This document shows positions 16,601 through 26,584 of a stretch of 51,060 bases of DNA, piece by piece. Position 1 is the first letter of the stretch. Each line of letters starts with the position of its first letter. Under the pieces are notes generated by a model. The model had not been told where the DNA came from and searched no databases. It saw only the letters and a list, made by a program, of their open reading frames with translations. This DNA is from Pseudomonas extremorientalis (lineage in GTDB: Bacteria; Pseudomonadota; Gammaproteobacteria; Pseudomonadales; Pseudomonadaceae): contig NZ_MDGK01000020.1 in NCBI RefSeq assembly GCF_001870465.1, forward strand, positions 1 to 51,060. The letters are read 5' to 3'. The position numbers were made by a program, and so were the translations under genes.

Positions 16601-17626
16601 TCAGTTGAAACCGCTGGTGGAAATAAAGTCGACATCGGTCTTGGGCTCGGCGCGCATCAGCAACTCGATGACCTGGTTCAAGGTGCGCCCTTCGAACAGG
16701 ATCGCGTGCAGCCCGGCGACCAACGGCATATACACGCCGACTTCCTGGGCCTTCGCCTTGAGCACCTTGAGGGTATTGACGCCCTCGGCCACTTCGCCCA
16801 GGCGCGTGACCGCGTCTTCCAGGCTCAGGCCCTGGCCGAGGGCGAACCCCACCTGATAGTTGCGGCTTTTCGGCGAGGAGCAAGTGACGATCAGGTCGCC
16901 CACGCCCGCCAGCCCGAGGAAGGTCATCGGGTTGGCCCCCTGGTTGACCGCAAAGCGGGTCATCTCGGCCAGGGCGCGAGTAATCAACATGCTTTTGGTG
17001 TTCTCGCCCATGCCCAGCGCCACGGCCATGCCGGCGATGATCGCGTAGACGTTTTTCAACGCACCGCCCAGCTCGACGCCAAAGCGGTCGCTGCTGGCGT
17101 AGACCCGGAAGGTACGGCCGTGCAATACAGCCTGGACCCGTTCGCACAGCTCTTCGTCTTCACTGGCGACTACGGTGGCGGTCAGCGCGTGCTCGGCGAC
17201 TTCCCGCGCCAGGTTCGGCCCGGACAGCACGCCAATGCGCGCCTGGGGCGCGATCTCTTCGAGAATTTCGCTCATCAGCTTGAAGGTTTGCGCTTCGATG
17301 CCCTTGGTCAGGCTGACCAGCAACTTGCCCGCCAGGCGTTCGGCGTGGGGCGCCAGCACCGAGCGCAAGGCGCTGGACGGCAGCGCGACGAAGCACAGGT
17401 CGCAGGCCGTGAGAGTGTCCAGCAGGTCGGTAACCGGCTCGACCGCCGGATGAATCTTGATGCCTTTGAGGTAACGCGGATTTTCCCGGTGCACCCGAAT
17501 GGCCTCGGCCTGTTCGGGATCGCGCATCCACTGGCGCACAGCATGACCGTTCTCGGCCAGCAGATTAGCCACGGCGGTACCAAAACTTCCGCCTCCCAGG
17601 ACCGCGATAGGGCGCTGTTCAGTCAT
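16601..17626 (-). CDS. gpsA: glycerol-3-phosphate dehydrogenase [NAD(P)+]
   Basis: Reduces dihydroxyacetone phosphate to sn-glycerol 3-phosphate, the backbone for phospholipids. The 341-residue protein starts at the ATG at 17626 with the Rossmann motif [10 protein letters not shown] (9-18). It also has the conserved [25 protein letters not shown] and the catalytic Lys region [14 protein letters not shown]. The longer open frame upstream is not family-like. It is the first gene of the leftward block and is divergent from the TonB receptor operon. Proximity to fabA-fabB keeps membrane lipid genes together. Confidence 0.97.
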   Translation of the reverse strand: MTEQRPIAVLGGGSFGTAVANLLAENGHAVRQWMRDPEQAEAIRVHRENPRYLKGIKIHPAVEPVTDLLDTLTACDLCFVALPSSALRSVLAPHAERLAGKLLVSLTKGIEAQTFKLMSEILEEIAPQARIGVLSGPNLAREVAEHALTATVVASEDEELCERVQAVLHGRTFRVYASSDRFGVELGGALKNVYAIIAGMAVALGMGENTKSMLITRALAEMTRFAVNQGANPMTFLGLAGVGDLIVTCSSPKSRNYQVGFALGQGLSLEDAVTRLGEVAEGVNTLKVLKAKAQEVGVYMPLVAGLHAILFEGRTLNQVIELLMRAEPKTDVDFISTSGFN

Positions 17627-17821
17627 ATGCAATCCGTTAATCCATACCAGTGGCGATGGCGGCATTATACGGGCCGACCCGTCGGCGGCCAGCCCCCGTA
17701 TCAATTCGTGCGCTTGTCGGAAAATGCCACACTTACATGAAGTAATTGCAAGTTCGGCGACTGGCAAATGGCCCCACCTCAGTTAACATGGGCGGCTATC
17801 CGTAATTATCAAGGCCGTGCC

Positions 17822-19942
17822 GTGTATTTGGGCCCTCCTCCCCGTTCATCTCTGTGGTTGATGCTGCTGTGCAGTGCGCCTGTCATGGCCGACGACCTGT
17901 TCCTCGACAGCCAGCCGCTGCCCCAGGTATTGACCGCCACGCGTCTCAAGCAATCGGCCGCCGCAGTGCCCGGCAGCATGACTGTGATCGACAGCGAGTT
18001 GATCAAGGCCAGCGGCGCGCGGGATATCAGCGAGTTGCTGCGCCTGGTGCCGGGGATGATGGTCGGCTACACCTCCGGCAACCAGGCGGCGGTGAACTAC
18101 CACGGCACCAGCGCCAGCGATGCGCGGCGCATGCAGGTGCTGATCGACGGCCGCTCGGTGTACCGCGCCGGCCTGGCCACCGTGGACTGGAGCGACATTC
18201 CAGTAGCGATGGAAGATATCGAGCGCATCGAAGTCTTCCGCGGCCCCAACACCGTCAGCTACGGCGCCAATGCCTTGATGGCGGTGGTCAACATTCTCAC
18301 GCGCTCGCCGGGTAACAGCCACGGCACACGGGTCAAAGTGGTGCGTGGCGAGCGTGGCATCAATGACTTCTATGCCAGCCAGGGCATCGGCTGGGAAACC
18401 GGCGATTTGCGCCTGTCGCTGTCCGGCCAGCAGGACGATGGGTTCGACAGCGACGCCGCTGGCGCCGACCGCCGCGACGGGCGTCGTCTCAATCGCTTCA
18501 GCCTGGCGGTGAGCCAGACGTTGAACGCGCAGCAGAGCATCGACTGGCAACTGGATGCGAAGGAAGGCACCAACCAACGTCCGTATACCTACAGCCCGGT
18601 ATTCGCCGGGATTACCGAAGGTGGCAACAACTCCGACGTCACGGCCAAGGATTACGCCGGCTCGCTGCGCTGGAATTTCGATTTCAACCCTGAACACAGC
18701 CTCTACATCCAGGGCTCGGCCCAGCAGTGGGATCGCCGGCAAATCTGGAAGGCCTGCGACGCCAAGGTGTCGTTCAGCCCGGAATTGACCCAGCTGTGGC
18801 AGATGAACCCCAACTACGCCGAGCTGCTGGCCCGTCACATGGACACCTACAGCCAGGGCAGCGCGCCGCCGGGTAGCGCTGCCGAGCAAGCGCTGGCCAA
18901 CCAGGTGTTGCAGCAGTGGCGCGACGGTGCCAGTCAAAGCGTGTGCGGCGACATCGACCAGAGCACCCGCGAAAGTCGCTATGACTTGGAAATCCAGGAC
19001 ACACTCAGCCTGTCCGACAGCCTGCGCCTGGTCAGCGGCATGAACTACCGCTACGACCGCGCCGACTCCGATACCTACTTCAACGGCACCCTGGACGACA
19101 CCACCTGGCGCCTGTTCGGCCAGTTGGAATGGCGCGCCAGCGAACATTGGCTGCTGCAAGGCGGCGCCATGTATGAAGACACGCACCTGAGCGGCAACTC
19201 GCTGACGCCACGGGTAGCGGTCAACTACCTGATCAACCCGCGCCATGGCTTGCGCGCGGTGTACTCCGAAGCCATCCGCTCGCCGGACATGTTCGAGAAC
19301 AACGTCAACTGGAGTTATCGCGTCACCAACCTCAGCTCCCCGGCCTACGGTCAGACCACCGGGCAATACTTCGTAAAGACGCGGGGGCCGGGAAACCTCG
19401 ATAAAGAGATGATGAAGTCGCGGGAACTGGGGTACAACGGCTTCTTTGCCGACATCGGGCTGAACATGGACGTGAAACTGTTCTACGACGAAATTACCGA
19501 CATGATCAGTTCGCCGCTGCGCAATAACCAGTACATTGCCAGCAACGCCAACAGCGCACGCTTCACCGGTGCCGAAACCCAGTTCGACTGGCGCGTGAGC
19601 AACGCCGACCGCCTGCGGCTGACCTATGCTTATGTCGATGCCAGCACCAGCAACCCGCGGGACAAGGCACAGACCGCACGCAACAGTGGCTCTGCCGGTT
19701 GGTTGCGTGAATGGGGCCAAGGCTGGTCCAGCGCGCTGTTCTACTACGGCGATGACGCACTCAACCAATATCGCTTCGAACGGGTCGACCTGCGGGTGGC
19801 CAAGCGCATTGCCCTGGGCAAAGCCAACGTGGAGCTGGCTGGCATGTTGCAAGAACGCCTGGATCACCAGCCCACCACCTGGGCCGATAACAATTATGAC
19901 CATCGCCACGTGCTCTACTTCAGCGCAGAGTTAGAGTTCTGA
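17822..19942 (+). CDS. TonB-dependent outer-membrane receptor
   Basis: A receptor of about 706 residues from a GTG at 17822, chosen because it begins the signal peptide (RSSLWLMLLCSAPVMA before DDLFL); an ATG at 17861 or one further upstream is possible. The plug domain is complete: LPQVLTATRLKQ near the TonB box, then VPGSMTVID, ISELLRLVPGMMVG, RRMQVLIDGRSVYR and DIERIEVFRGPNTVSYGANA with VVNILTRSP. The barrel ends in Phe (SAELEF), as outer-membrane barrels do. The ligand is unknown. It is followed after 1 bp by a periplasmic binding protein gene, an unusual pairing for a receptor. Confidence 0.94.
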   Translation: MYLGPPPRSSLWLMLLCSAPVMADDLFLDSQPLPQVLTATRLKQSAAAVPGSMTVIDSELIKASGARDISELLRLVPGMMVGYTSGNQAAVNYHGTSASDARRMQVLIDGRSVYRAGLATVDWSDIPVAMEDIERIEVFRGPNTVSYGANALMAVVNILTRSPGNSHGTRVKVVRGERGINDFYASQGIGWETGDLRLSLSGQQDDGFDSDAAGADRRDGRRLNRFSLAVSQTLNAQQSIDWQLDAKEGTNQRPYTYSPVFAGITEGGNNSDVTAKDYAGSLRWNFDFNPEHSLYIQGSAQQWDRRQIWKACDAKVSFSPELTQLWQMNPNYAELLARHMDTYSQGSAPPGSAAEQALANQVLQQWRDGASQSVCGDIDQSTRESRYDLEIQDTLSLSDSLRLVSGMNYRYDRADSDTYFNGTLDDTTWRLFGQLEWRASEHWLLQGGAMYEDTHLSGNSLTPRVAVNYLINPRHGLRAVYSEAIRSPDMFENNVNWSYRVTNLSSPAYGQTTGQYFVKTRGPGNLDKEMMKSRELGYNGFFADIGLNMDVKLFYDEITDMISSPLRNNQYIASNANSARFTGAETQFDWRVSNADRLRLTYAYVDASTSNPRDKAQTARNSGSAGWLREWGQGWSSALFYYGDDALNQYRFERVDLRVAKRIALGKANVELAGMLQERLDHQPTTWADNNYDHRHVLYFSAELEF

Positions 19943-19943
19943 C

Positions 19944-20873
19944 ATGGGCGACTCGTCACGGATGACCTGCTTTTTTATCTACACGCTCTGGCGACGCATT
20001 GTGCTGTTCGCTTGCCTGCTGTCTGCCGCGCCGGCCTGGAGTGCCGAGATCCTGCTGACCGCTGCCGAAGACGGCGCTGGCGTCCAGGCCTTTGCCCAGG
20101 CCCTGGCCCAGCAACGCCCCGAAGACCGCATCACCTTCACCCCGCTCAAAAACCTGCCAGCCCCTGGTCGACTGCCGGCCAACACACGCCTGATCCTGCT
20201 CGACCTGCCCAGCCTCGACTGGCGCCTGCAGGAGACCCAGGGCCCGCCGACCCTGGTGCTGCGTATCAGCAGGTTGCAGGCCCATCAACGCCTGGGCACC
20301 ACACCTCACCCGCACATCAGCCTGCTGTGGAGCGACCCACCGCTGGAACGCCAACTGCGCCTGATCGCCGCCATCCTGCCCCAGGCGCGGCGCATCGGCG
20401 TGCTCTACGGCGCCGACAGTGAGTTCCTGCTGCCCGAACTGCGCCAGCACGCCACACCCCTCGGCCTGGAAATCGTGCCACAGCTCTGGGACAACATTAA
20501 TGACAGCCGCCCGCTGCAAAATCTGTTCAGGAACAGTGACGTGCTGCTCGGCCTGGATGACCCGCAGTTGTACAACTCGAAAACCGCGAAGAACCTGTTG
20601 CTGAGCAGCTATGCCCAGCAATTGCCGCTGGTGGGCCCGAATGCAGGCTTTGTGCGGGCCGGCAGCCTGGCCAGCACCTACAGCGACCAGACCGACTGGC
20701 TGGCCGTGCTTGACCGTTTGCTCGACCACCCGCCGGCCAACTGGCCGCGCTCGCTGTACCCGGAACACTTCAAAGTCGTGGGCAACCCGCAAGTCGCGCG
20801 CTCACTGGGGATCGAACAGGTGGACGAAGCCGGCGTCGCGATCCGCCTGGCCGAAGGAGAAAAACGCCCATGA
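19944..20873 (+). CDS. periplasmic ABC-type substrate-binding protein (ABC_sub_bind family), orphan
   Basis: A 309-residue exported protein with a signal peptide (about 1-34, VLFACLLSAAPAWSA before EILL). The body resembles the ABC_sub_bind (PF04392-like) family: two Rossmann-like lobes, with LLWSDPPLERQLRLIAAILP and RRIGVLYGADSEF in the first hinge region and DVLLGLDDPQLYNSKTAKNLL in the second. No permease or ATPase gene is near. It lies between a receptor gene and a hybrid kinase gene and overlaps the latter by ATGA. This suggests it presents ligand to the kinase and is not part of a transporter; that is inference. Confidence 0.87.
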   Translation: MGDSSRMTCFFIYTLWRRIVLFACLLSAAPAWSAEILLTAAEDGAGVQAFAQALAQQRPEDRITFTPLKNLPAPGRLPANTRLILLDLPSLDWRLQETQGPPTLVLRISRLQAHQRLGTTPHPHISLLWSDPPLERQLRLIAAILPQARRIGVLYGADSEFLLPELRQHATPLGLEIVPQLWDNINDSRPLQNLFRNSDVLLGLDDPQLYNSKTAKNLLLSSYAQQLPLVGPNAGFVRAGSLASTYSDQTDWLAVLDRLLDHPPANWPRSLYPEHFKVVGNPQVARSLGIEQVDEAGVAIRLAEGEKRP

Positions 20874-22771
20874 CCTTGCGCCGTCGTTGGGACATCAACA
20901 CCCGCACCCAGCTCATCACCCTGGGCCCGGCGCTGTTGCTGACGTTGCTGCTGATCAGCTTTTTCACCTTCGTGCGGATCCAGGACTTGCGCCAGGAACT
21001 GGACCACACCGGCCAGTTGATCGCCAACCAACTGGCGCCCGCCACCGAGTACGGGGTGATCTCCGGCAACAACGAAGTGCTCGACAGCCTGCTGCGCGCC
21101 ACGCTCGCTACGCCCCATGTGCGGTTCCTGGAGATCCAGGACAGCAGCGAGAACATCCTGGTGTATGTCGAGCAACCGTCGGAAAAACACGACCGTTCGT
21201 TGTCCGTCAAAGTGTTCCAGGCACCGATTCGCCTGCAACACATCCAGTTGGGCAATGATTTTTTCCAGGACAACCTCAACGAACCCAAGGCACCGCGGGC
21301 CGACTACCTGGGCCGGGTGATCGTCGGCATGTCCAACGACGCATTCAGCCAGCGCCAGCAGGAAATCCTGTTCAAGGCCGGCATCCTGGCGCTGTTCGCC
21401 CTTCTGTTTACCTTCCTGCTCGCGCGGCGCCTGGCCGCCAGCCTGTCTCAGCCGATCAGCGCCATGGGCCACGCGGTAAAAGCCATCCAGCAAGGTGACT
21501 ACAAGACGCCGCTGCCGATCGTGGACGACTCGGAACTGGGCGACCTGTCGCGACACATCAATAACCTGGCCGAAGGCCTCAACCAGGCCAGCCGCGAACA
21601 GCAGCAGGCCATGGCCCAGTTGATCCAGACCCGCGAAGAGGCCGAGCGCGCCAACAACGCCAAGTCGGATTTCCTGGCGATGATGAGCCATGAGCTGCGC
21701 ACGCCCATGAACGGCGTGCTGGGCATGTTGCAGTTGCTGGAAACCACCGAGATGACCGAGGAGCAGGCCGAGTACGCGGCGCTGGCCTCCGAGTCCACCG
21801 AGCATTTGCTCAAGGTCATCAACGACATCCTCGACTTCTCGCGCATCGAACGCGCTGCCCTGGAACTGGAGCATATTCCGTTCAACCTGGCGGACCTGAT
21901 CAACAGCTGCGCCCAGGCGTTCCAGCACAGCGCCCAGCAGCGCGGGCTGGCATTGAAACTGTCGATACCCCCGGGGTTGGACGCCTTGCGCGTGCAGGGC
22001 GACCCGACGCGAATCCGCCAGATCCTGGTGAACCTGATCGGCAACGCGCTGAAGTTCACCGAGCAGGGCAGCGTCAGTGTCGAACCCCATTGGCAGACCC
22101 TTGACCATGAACTGGTGTGGTTCACCTGCACCGTGCGCGACAGTGGCATCGGGATTTCCGCCGAACGCCTGGAGTTGATGTTCGACGCGTTCCAGCAGGC
22201 CGACAGTTCCATTTCAAGACGTTACGGCGGCACCGGCCTCGGCCTGCCCATCGCCCGTACCCTGGCCGAACGCATGGGCGGCACCCTGCGCGCGCAAAGT
22301 GAAGAAGGCCGCGGCTCGGTATTTACTCTGGAAATTCCCCTGGCCATCGACCAGCAGAGCGTGCCGGCCATCGCGCAAGGCGCCGACGGCAAAGCTAACG
22401 CCGGCGCTGGTCGCCATGTATTGCTGGTGGAGGACAACCCGGTCAACCGCACCGTGGTCGAAGCCATGTTGCGCAGCCTGGGCTTTGAAGTGAGCCTGGC
22501 CACCGATGGTGCCGAAGCGATCCGCAGTGCCGAGAGCCTGATTTTCACCGCGATCCTGATGGATTGCCGGCTGCCGTTGATCGACGGCTACGAGGCCACC
22601 CGCAAGATCCGTCAACTGCCGGGCTGCGCCGACCTGCCAATCATCGCCCTGACTGCCAACGCGTTGCAGGGCGACCGTGAAGCCTGCCTGGCAGCCGGAA
22701 TGAACGATTACCTGGCCAAGCCGTTCAAACGTACGGATTTGCAGCAAATCCTGCAGCGCTGGGTGCAATAG
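20870..22771 (+). CDS. hybrid sensor histidine kinase / response regulator (PA1611-like)
   Basis: A 633-residue membrane kinase. TM1 is about 18-36, then a periplasmic sensor of about 130 residues (CHASE8-like, ELDHTGQLIANQLAPATEYG), TM2 (about 167-186) and HAMP. His274 lies in AMMSHELRTPMNG. The HATPase domain has NLIGNALKFTEQG, DSGIGIS and GTGLGLPIA, and the C-terminal receiver has Asp565 in ILMDCRLPL. No HPt domain is present, so phosphate must pass to a separate HPt protein. The position next to fabA-fabB matches the P. aeruginosa kinase PA1611, known to interact with RetS and feed HptB; orthology is inferred from domains and gene order. Confidence 0.93.
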   Translation: MTLRRRWDINTRTQLITLGPALLLTLLLISFFTFVRIQDLRQELDHTGQLIANQLAPATEYGVISGNNEVLDSLLRATLATPHVRFLEIQDSSENILVYVEQPSEKHDRSLSVKVFQAPIRLQHIQLGNDFFQDNLNEPKAPRADYLGRVIVGMSNDAFSQRQQEILFKAGILALFALLFTFLLARRLAASLSQPISAMGHAVKAIQQGDYKTPLPIVDDSELGDLSRHINNLAEGLNQASREQQQAMAQLIQTREEAERANNAKSDFLAMMSHELRTPMNGVLGMLQLLETTEMTEEQAEYAALASESTEHLLKVINDILDFSRIERAALELEHIPFNLADLINSCAQAFQHSAQQRGLALKLSIPPGLDALRVQGDPTRIRQILVNLIGNALKFTEQGSVSVEPHWQTLDHELVWFTCTVRDSGIGISAERLELMFDAFQQADSSISRRYGGTGLGLPIARTLAERMGGTLRAQSEEGRGSVFTLEIPLAIDQQSVPAIAQGADGKANAGAGRHVLLVEDNPVNRTVVEAMLRSLGFEVSLATDGAEAIRSAESLIFTAILMDCRLPLIDGYEATRKIRQLPGCADLPIIALTANALQGDREACLAAGMNDYLAKPFKRTDLQQILQRWVQ

Positions 22772-22834
22772 CGCCGCGCCATCAGCCAACTCCGACTGGC
22801 GTGAAAGACGAAAGTGCGGCAGTCTTAGGCACCC

Positions 22835-22866
22835 GAACGGGCCCATAAACGGGCCCGGTTTAAAAT
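22835..22866 (+). terminator. terminator after the hybrid kinase gene
   Basis: CGGGCCC and GGGCCCG form a strong stem around ATAAAC, followed by GTTTAAAATTT. It lies between the kinase gene and the fabA control region and would separate the two transcription units. Confidence 0.65.
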
Positions 22867-22869
22867 TTC

Positions 22870-22887
22870 AGTGAACAAGTGTACATT
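22870..22887. promoter_or_regulatory. candidate DesT/FabR-type operator upstream of fabA
   Basis: AGTGAACAAGTGTACATT is an imperfect palindrome with the pattern TGNACA-NN-TGTNCA (12 of 18 positions match their reverse complement). In P. aeruginosa the TetR-type regulator DesT controls fabAB through a palindrome upstream of fabA. The position fits, but the identity of this site is inference. Confidence 0.45.
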
Positions 22888-23020
22888 CAGTACCTTGCCG
22901 CTGTGACTTTCACTACAACGCAATAGTCTACGTGTAGGCTGCCGACATGAGGCATGAACGCTTCATTCGGTTCGGGAAGATTTGCCCTACCCTGCCGCAT
23001 GGGATTATTGAGGAGCTCGC

Positions 23021-23536
23021 ATGACCAAACAAAACGCCTTTACTCGGGAAGATCTGCTGCGCTGCAGTCGCGGTGAGCTGTTCGGCCCAGGTAACGCGCA
23101 ACTGCCCGCCCCGAACATGCTGATGGTGGATCGCATCACCCATATCAGCGAAGAGGGTGGCAAGTACGGCAAAGGTGAATTGGTCGCCGAGCTGGATATC
23201 ACCCCGGACCTGTGGTTCTTCGCCTGCCATTTCGAAGGCGACCCTGTGATGCCGGGCTGCCTGGGCCTTGACGCCATGTGGCAGCTGGTCGGTTTCTTCC
23301 TGGGCTGGCAAGGCCTGCCGGGCCGCGGTCGCGCCCTGGGTTCGGGCGAAGTGAAGTTCTTTGGCCAGGTCCTGCCGACCGCCAGGAAAGTCACCTACAA
23401 CATTCAGATCAAGCGCGTCCTCAAGGGCAAGCTGAACCTGGCCATCGCCGATGGTTCGGTGAGCGTCGACGGTCGCGAGATCTATACTGCCGAAGGCCTT
23501 CGGGTCGGCGTATTCACTTCCACTGACAACTTTTAA
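23021..23536 (+). CDS. fabA: beta-hydroxydecanoyl-ACP dehydratase/isomerase
   Basis: Introduces the double bond in anaerobic-type unsaturated fatty acid synthesis by dehydrating 3-hydroxydecanoyl-ACP and isomerising the trans-2 product to cis-3. The 171-residue protein has the active-site His70 and Asp84 in [21 protein letters not shown], as in E. coli FabA, and the length is normal. GAGGAG precedes the ATG. It forms an operon with fabB, 11 bp downstream. A candidate DesT-type operator lies about 135 bp upstream. Confidence 0.98.
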   Translation: MTKQNAFTREDLLRCSRGELFGPGNAQLPAPNMLMVDRITHISEEGGKYGKGELVAELDITPDLWFFACHFEGDPVMPGCLGLDAMWQLVGFFLGWQGLPGRGRALGSGEVKFFGQVLPTARKVTYNIQIKRVLKGKLNLAIADGSVSVDGREIYTAEGLRVGVFTSTDNF

Positions 23537-23547
23537 GGGTTATCCGC

Positions 23548-24768
23548 ATGCGCCGCGTCGTTATCACTGGTCTGGGCATTGTTTCTTGCCTGGGCAATGA
23601 CAAAGAGACCGTCACCGCTAACCTGCGTGCAAGTCGCCCTGGCATCCGCTTCAACCCGGAATATGCCGAAATGGGTCTGCGTAGCCAGGTTTCCGGCTCC
23701 ATCGACCTGCCCCTCGAAGAACTGATCGATCGCAAGATCTATCGCTTCGTCGGCCACGCTGCCGCCTACGCCTACCTGGCGATGAAAGACGCGATCGCCG
23801 ACTCCGGCCTGAGCGACGACCAGGTATCGAACGTACGCACCGGCCTGATCGCCGGCTCCGGCGGCGCATCGACCCTCAACCAGATGGAAGCGCTGGACAT
23901 CCTGCGCGAAAAAGGCGTGAAGCGCGTTGGCCCGTACCGTGTCACACGGACAATGGGCAGCACCGTTTCGGCCTGTCTGGCCACGCCGTTCCAGATCAAG
24001 GGCGTGAACTACTCGATCTCCTCCGCGTGCGCCACCAGCGCTCACTGCATCGGGACTGCCGTTGAGCAGATCCAGCTGGGCAAGCAGGACATCGTGTTCG
24101 CCGGCGGCGGTGAAGAAGAACATTGGAGCCAGTCGTTCCTGTTCGACGCCATGGGTGCACTGTCCACCCAGTACAACGAAACCCCGGAAAAGGCCTCCCG
24201 CGCCTACGACGCCAAGCGTGACGGTTTTGTCATTGCCGGCGGTGGCGGCATGGTGGTGGTCGAGGAGCTGGAGCACGCCCTGGCCCGTGGCGCCAAGATC
24301 TACGCGGAAATCGTCGGCTACGGCGCGACCTCCGACGGCTACGACATGGTTGCCCCAAGCGGTGAAGGCGCCATCCGCTGCATGCAGATGGCCATGTCCA
24401 CCGTGGACACCCCAATCGACTACCTGAACACCCACGGCACCTCGACTCCGGTCGGCGATGCCAAGGAAATGGAAGGCGTGCGTGCGGTATTCGGCGACAA
24501 GGCCCCGGCCATCAGCTCTACCAAGAGCCTGTCCGGTCACTCCCTGGGCGCCGCCGGCGTTCACGAAGCGATCTACTGCCTACTGATGATGGAAGGCAAC
24601 TTCATGGCCGGCTCAGCCAACATCGACGAGATTGATCCGGTTGTGGCGGATATGCCAATCCTAACCAAGACTGTCGAGAATGCAAAAATCGATACCGTGA
24701 TGAGCAACAGCTTCGGCTTCGGTGGCACCAACGCCACCCTGGTGCTGAAACGCTGGCAGGGTCAGTAA
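23548..24768 (+). CDS. fabB: beta-ketoacyl-ACP synthase I
   Basis: Elongates cis-3-decenoyl-ACP and other acyl-ACPs with malonyl-ACP, completing the unsaturated branch opened by FabA. The 406-residue protein has nucleophile Cys161 in [10 protein letters not shown] and the two His in [11 protein letters not shown] and SGHSLGAAG, the C-H-H triad of KAS I/II. Length and sequence agree with the KAS I (FabB) group, not FabF. It is the second gene of the fabAB operon and is followed by a strong terminator. Confidence 0.98.
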   Translation: MRRVVITGLGIVSCLGNDKETVTANLRASRPGIRFNPEYAEMGLRSQVSGSIDLPLEELIDRKIYRFVGHAAAYAYLAMKDAIADSGLSDDQVSNVRTGLIAGSGGASTLNQMEALDILREKGVKRVGPYRVTRTMGSTVSACLATPFQIKGVNYSISSACATSAHCIGTAVEQIQLGKQDIVFAGGGEEEHWSQSFLFDAMGALSTQYNETPEKASRAYDAKRDGFVIAGGGGMVVVEELEHALARGAKIYAEIVGYGATSDGYDMVAPSGEGAIRCMQMAMSTVDTPIDYLNTHGTSTPVGDAKEMEGVRAVFGDKAPAISSTKSLSGHSLGAAGVHEAIYCLLMMEGNFMAGSANIDEIDPVVADMPILTKTVENAKIDTVMSNSFGFGGTNATLVLKRWQGQ

Positions 24769-24789
24769 GACCTGTAGCTTGATTGCATG

Positions 24790-24818
24790 AAAAAGCCCCG
24801 ACTGGTTCGGGGCTTTTT
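24790..24818 (+). terminator. Rho-independent terminator of fabAB
   Basis: AAAAAGCCCCGA and TTCGGGGCTTTTT form a GC-rich stem followed by a T run, about 20 bp after the fabB stop. Confidence 0.93.
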
Positions 24819-24941
24819 GCTTTCAGAGCTATAGGTTTCAAGCTATAGCCGCAAGGGAAGAGCACTCGAACCACTTGCAGCTTGTCGCTCAAGGCTTGCA
24901 ACTGCCTGTGCCCTATACCGACGCAAGAGCAAAAGGCGATA

Positions 24942-25964
24942 TCAATCAGCGGCGCCATCGCGAGTCGACTCAGGCAGGATCGCCAGGAAGTTATCGCGGG
25001 CCACTTTGCGGGCGACCCCTTCGGAGAGTGCATCGAGGAACGGGTCGAAGCTGCGCATTTGCTTACCCAACTTGTTGAAGCGCCCTACGACGTCCGAGCC
25101 GAGCATAAAGCGCTCGGGAAAGCGCTCCACCAGTTTTACCCACTCGGGGCGAGGCTGGCCTGCATCATCCAGCAAGTAGGGCGTGAGCACGCTCCAGGAC
25201 AGATCGATGTAAAGGTTGGGGTACGCCTCCAGCATGCGGCTCAAGGTGGGCAGCAAAAAGTCCATCTGTACCTGGTGACGATGGATCTCCTTGCTGGTGC
25301 CAGCATGGGCCCAGATAAAACGGGTGTGCGGGTGGTTGCGCAGGGGTTCTTCGACCTCAGCCAGGTACAGCGGGTTGCGCTCGCGCTTGGAGGTGATGTT
25401 GGAGTGCAGCATCACCGGCAAGTCATTTTCCGCCGCCAGGTGATAGATGCGGGTCATGGCTTCGTTATTGGCCCGTGGTGTGTCGCCAGCAGTGATGGCC
25501 GTGAGGTCGTCATGTCGGGTAAAAACCTCGCCGATGCCCTGCCACAGCCCTGGATTGAGATCGAGCATACGCTGGATATGGGCGGCCGAGTTCTTGTCGT
25601 TGGGGTTGAAGCCGGACAGGAACGGATGAAAGTGCTGGCGCTGCCCAGGGGTCAGTTTGTTGACCGCTGCGGCCACGATCACATCGGTGGCGCTGTACCA
25701 ATAGGCATCCGCGTCGTCGCCGGCGTAGTAGCGCGGTCGCTTGGGTTCGTCCTCGTGCCATTTCTTCGCAACGGGAATACCAGAAATCATCACGTGATCG
25801 ATGCGATTGTCGGCCATCGCCTTGAGCAGCTTGTCCATGCCCGCCGTTTCCTGGAAGAAGTCCACGTAATGCAGGTGCGCATCGCTATAGGCATAGTCGC
25901 GGGCCTGCGCGGCCAGGCTGCCGGCGGCGAACAACAGGGCAAGAGTCAGGCGAGTCCAGGGCAC
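24942..25964 (-). CDS. exported amidohydrolase-family protein
   Basis: A 340-residue protein of the metal-dependent amidohydrolase (PF04909-like) superfamily. It starts at a GTG at 25964 preceded by GAGG and opens with a signal peptide (TLALLFAAGSLAAQA before RDYAY). The first metal motif is DAHLHY (His30, His32). Later conserved points are LPVMLHSN, RFIWAHAG and LGSDVVGRF, where a metal-binding or catalytic Asp is expected. Members hydrolyse or decarboxylate small carbonyl compounds; being periplasmic is less usual. The substrate is unknown. Confidence 0.88.
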   Translation of the reverse strand: MPWTRLTLALLFAAGSLAAQARDYAYSDAHLHYVDFFQETAGMDKLLKAMADNRIDHVMISGIPVAKKWHEDEPKRPRYYAGDDADAYWYSATDVIVAAAVNKLTPGQRQHFHPFLSGFNPNDKNSAAHIQRMLDLNPGLWQGIGEVFTRHDDLTAITAGDTPRANNEAMTRIYHLAAENDLPVMLHSNITSKRERNPLYLAEVEEPLRNHPHTRFIWAHAGTSKEIHRHQVQMDFLLPTLSRMLEAYPNLYIDLSWSVLTPYLLDDAGQPRPEWVKLVERFPERFMLGSDVVGRFNKLGKQMRSFDPFLDALSEGVARKVARDNFLAILPESTRDGAAD

Positions 25965-26103
25965 GGTAACACCTCGATAGGGGCTGATACGGGTAGACCC
26001 TGAACGCCTTGCCGGGGTTCATCCGGCAAAAACAAGGAACACCGAAGTGCCAGCATGCTCTATAACTGCATGACCTTCATCCTGCCACCCTGTGAGGTTT
26101 GCC

Positions 26104-26520
26104 ATGCCAGTTACCGTAAACACCCTGAACCAGGACAACTTTCGCCATAGCCTCAACATCGACAACCACGAGTTGTTCACCGACCTGCCCAAAAGGCTGG
26201 GCGGTGACGATTCGGCGCCCTCCCCCCATGACTACTTCGACGCTGCCCTGGCCTCGTGCAAAGCCCTGACCGTGAAGCTCTACGCCCAGAAAAAAGACAT
26301 CCCGCTCACCGGCGTGACCGTGGAAGTCAGCCACGACGCCACCGAAGAACAAAAGGGCAAATACAGACTCAACGTCAAGCTCACGCTCAAGGGCGTACTC
26401 ACTGACGAACAACGCGATGAGCTGCATCGCGTAGCGGATCGCTGCCCGGTGCACAAGCTGATGACTACCGCCGAGATCAGCATCGACACCAAGCTGTCGG
26501 AAGGCGCCTTCAGCCAATAG
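26104..26520 (+). CDS. OsmC family peroxiredoxin
   Basis: A 138-residue OsmC/Ohr-fold protein. The two redox cysteines are Cys52 (ALASCKALTVKLYAQKK) and Cys114 (DRCPVHKLM), as in thiol-dependent hydroperoxide reductases. It is closest in pattern to the YhfA/OsmC branch rather than Ohr. The ATG at 26104, preceded by GAGG, was preferred to one four codons upstream. It is followed 64 bp later by the pirin gene; both could answer to oxidative stress, but no operator was seen. Confidence 0.92.
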   Translation: MPVTVNTLNQDNFRHSLNIDNHELFTDLPKRLGGDDSAPSPHDYFDAALASCKALTVKLYAQKKDIPLTGVTVEVSHDATEEQKGKYRLNVKLTLKGVLTDEQRDELHRVADRCPVHKLMTTAEISIDTKLSEGAFSQ

Positions 26521-26584
26521 CGGCAACCTCCCGTCGAGCGGGTTATGCTCAGCAGCATCCAACCCGCTCAGACTGGGACGCACC

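Noticed and set aside
17846..19909. Long open frame on the opposite strand of the TonB receptor gene
   Set aside because: It mirrors the GC-rich third-codon pattern of the real gene, has no ribosome site or family-like motif, and the sense strand encodes a complete receptor.
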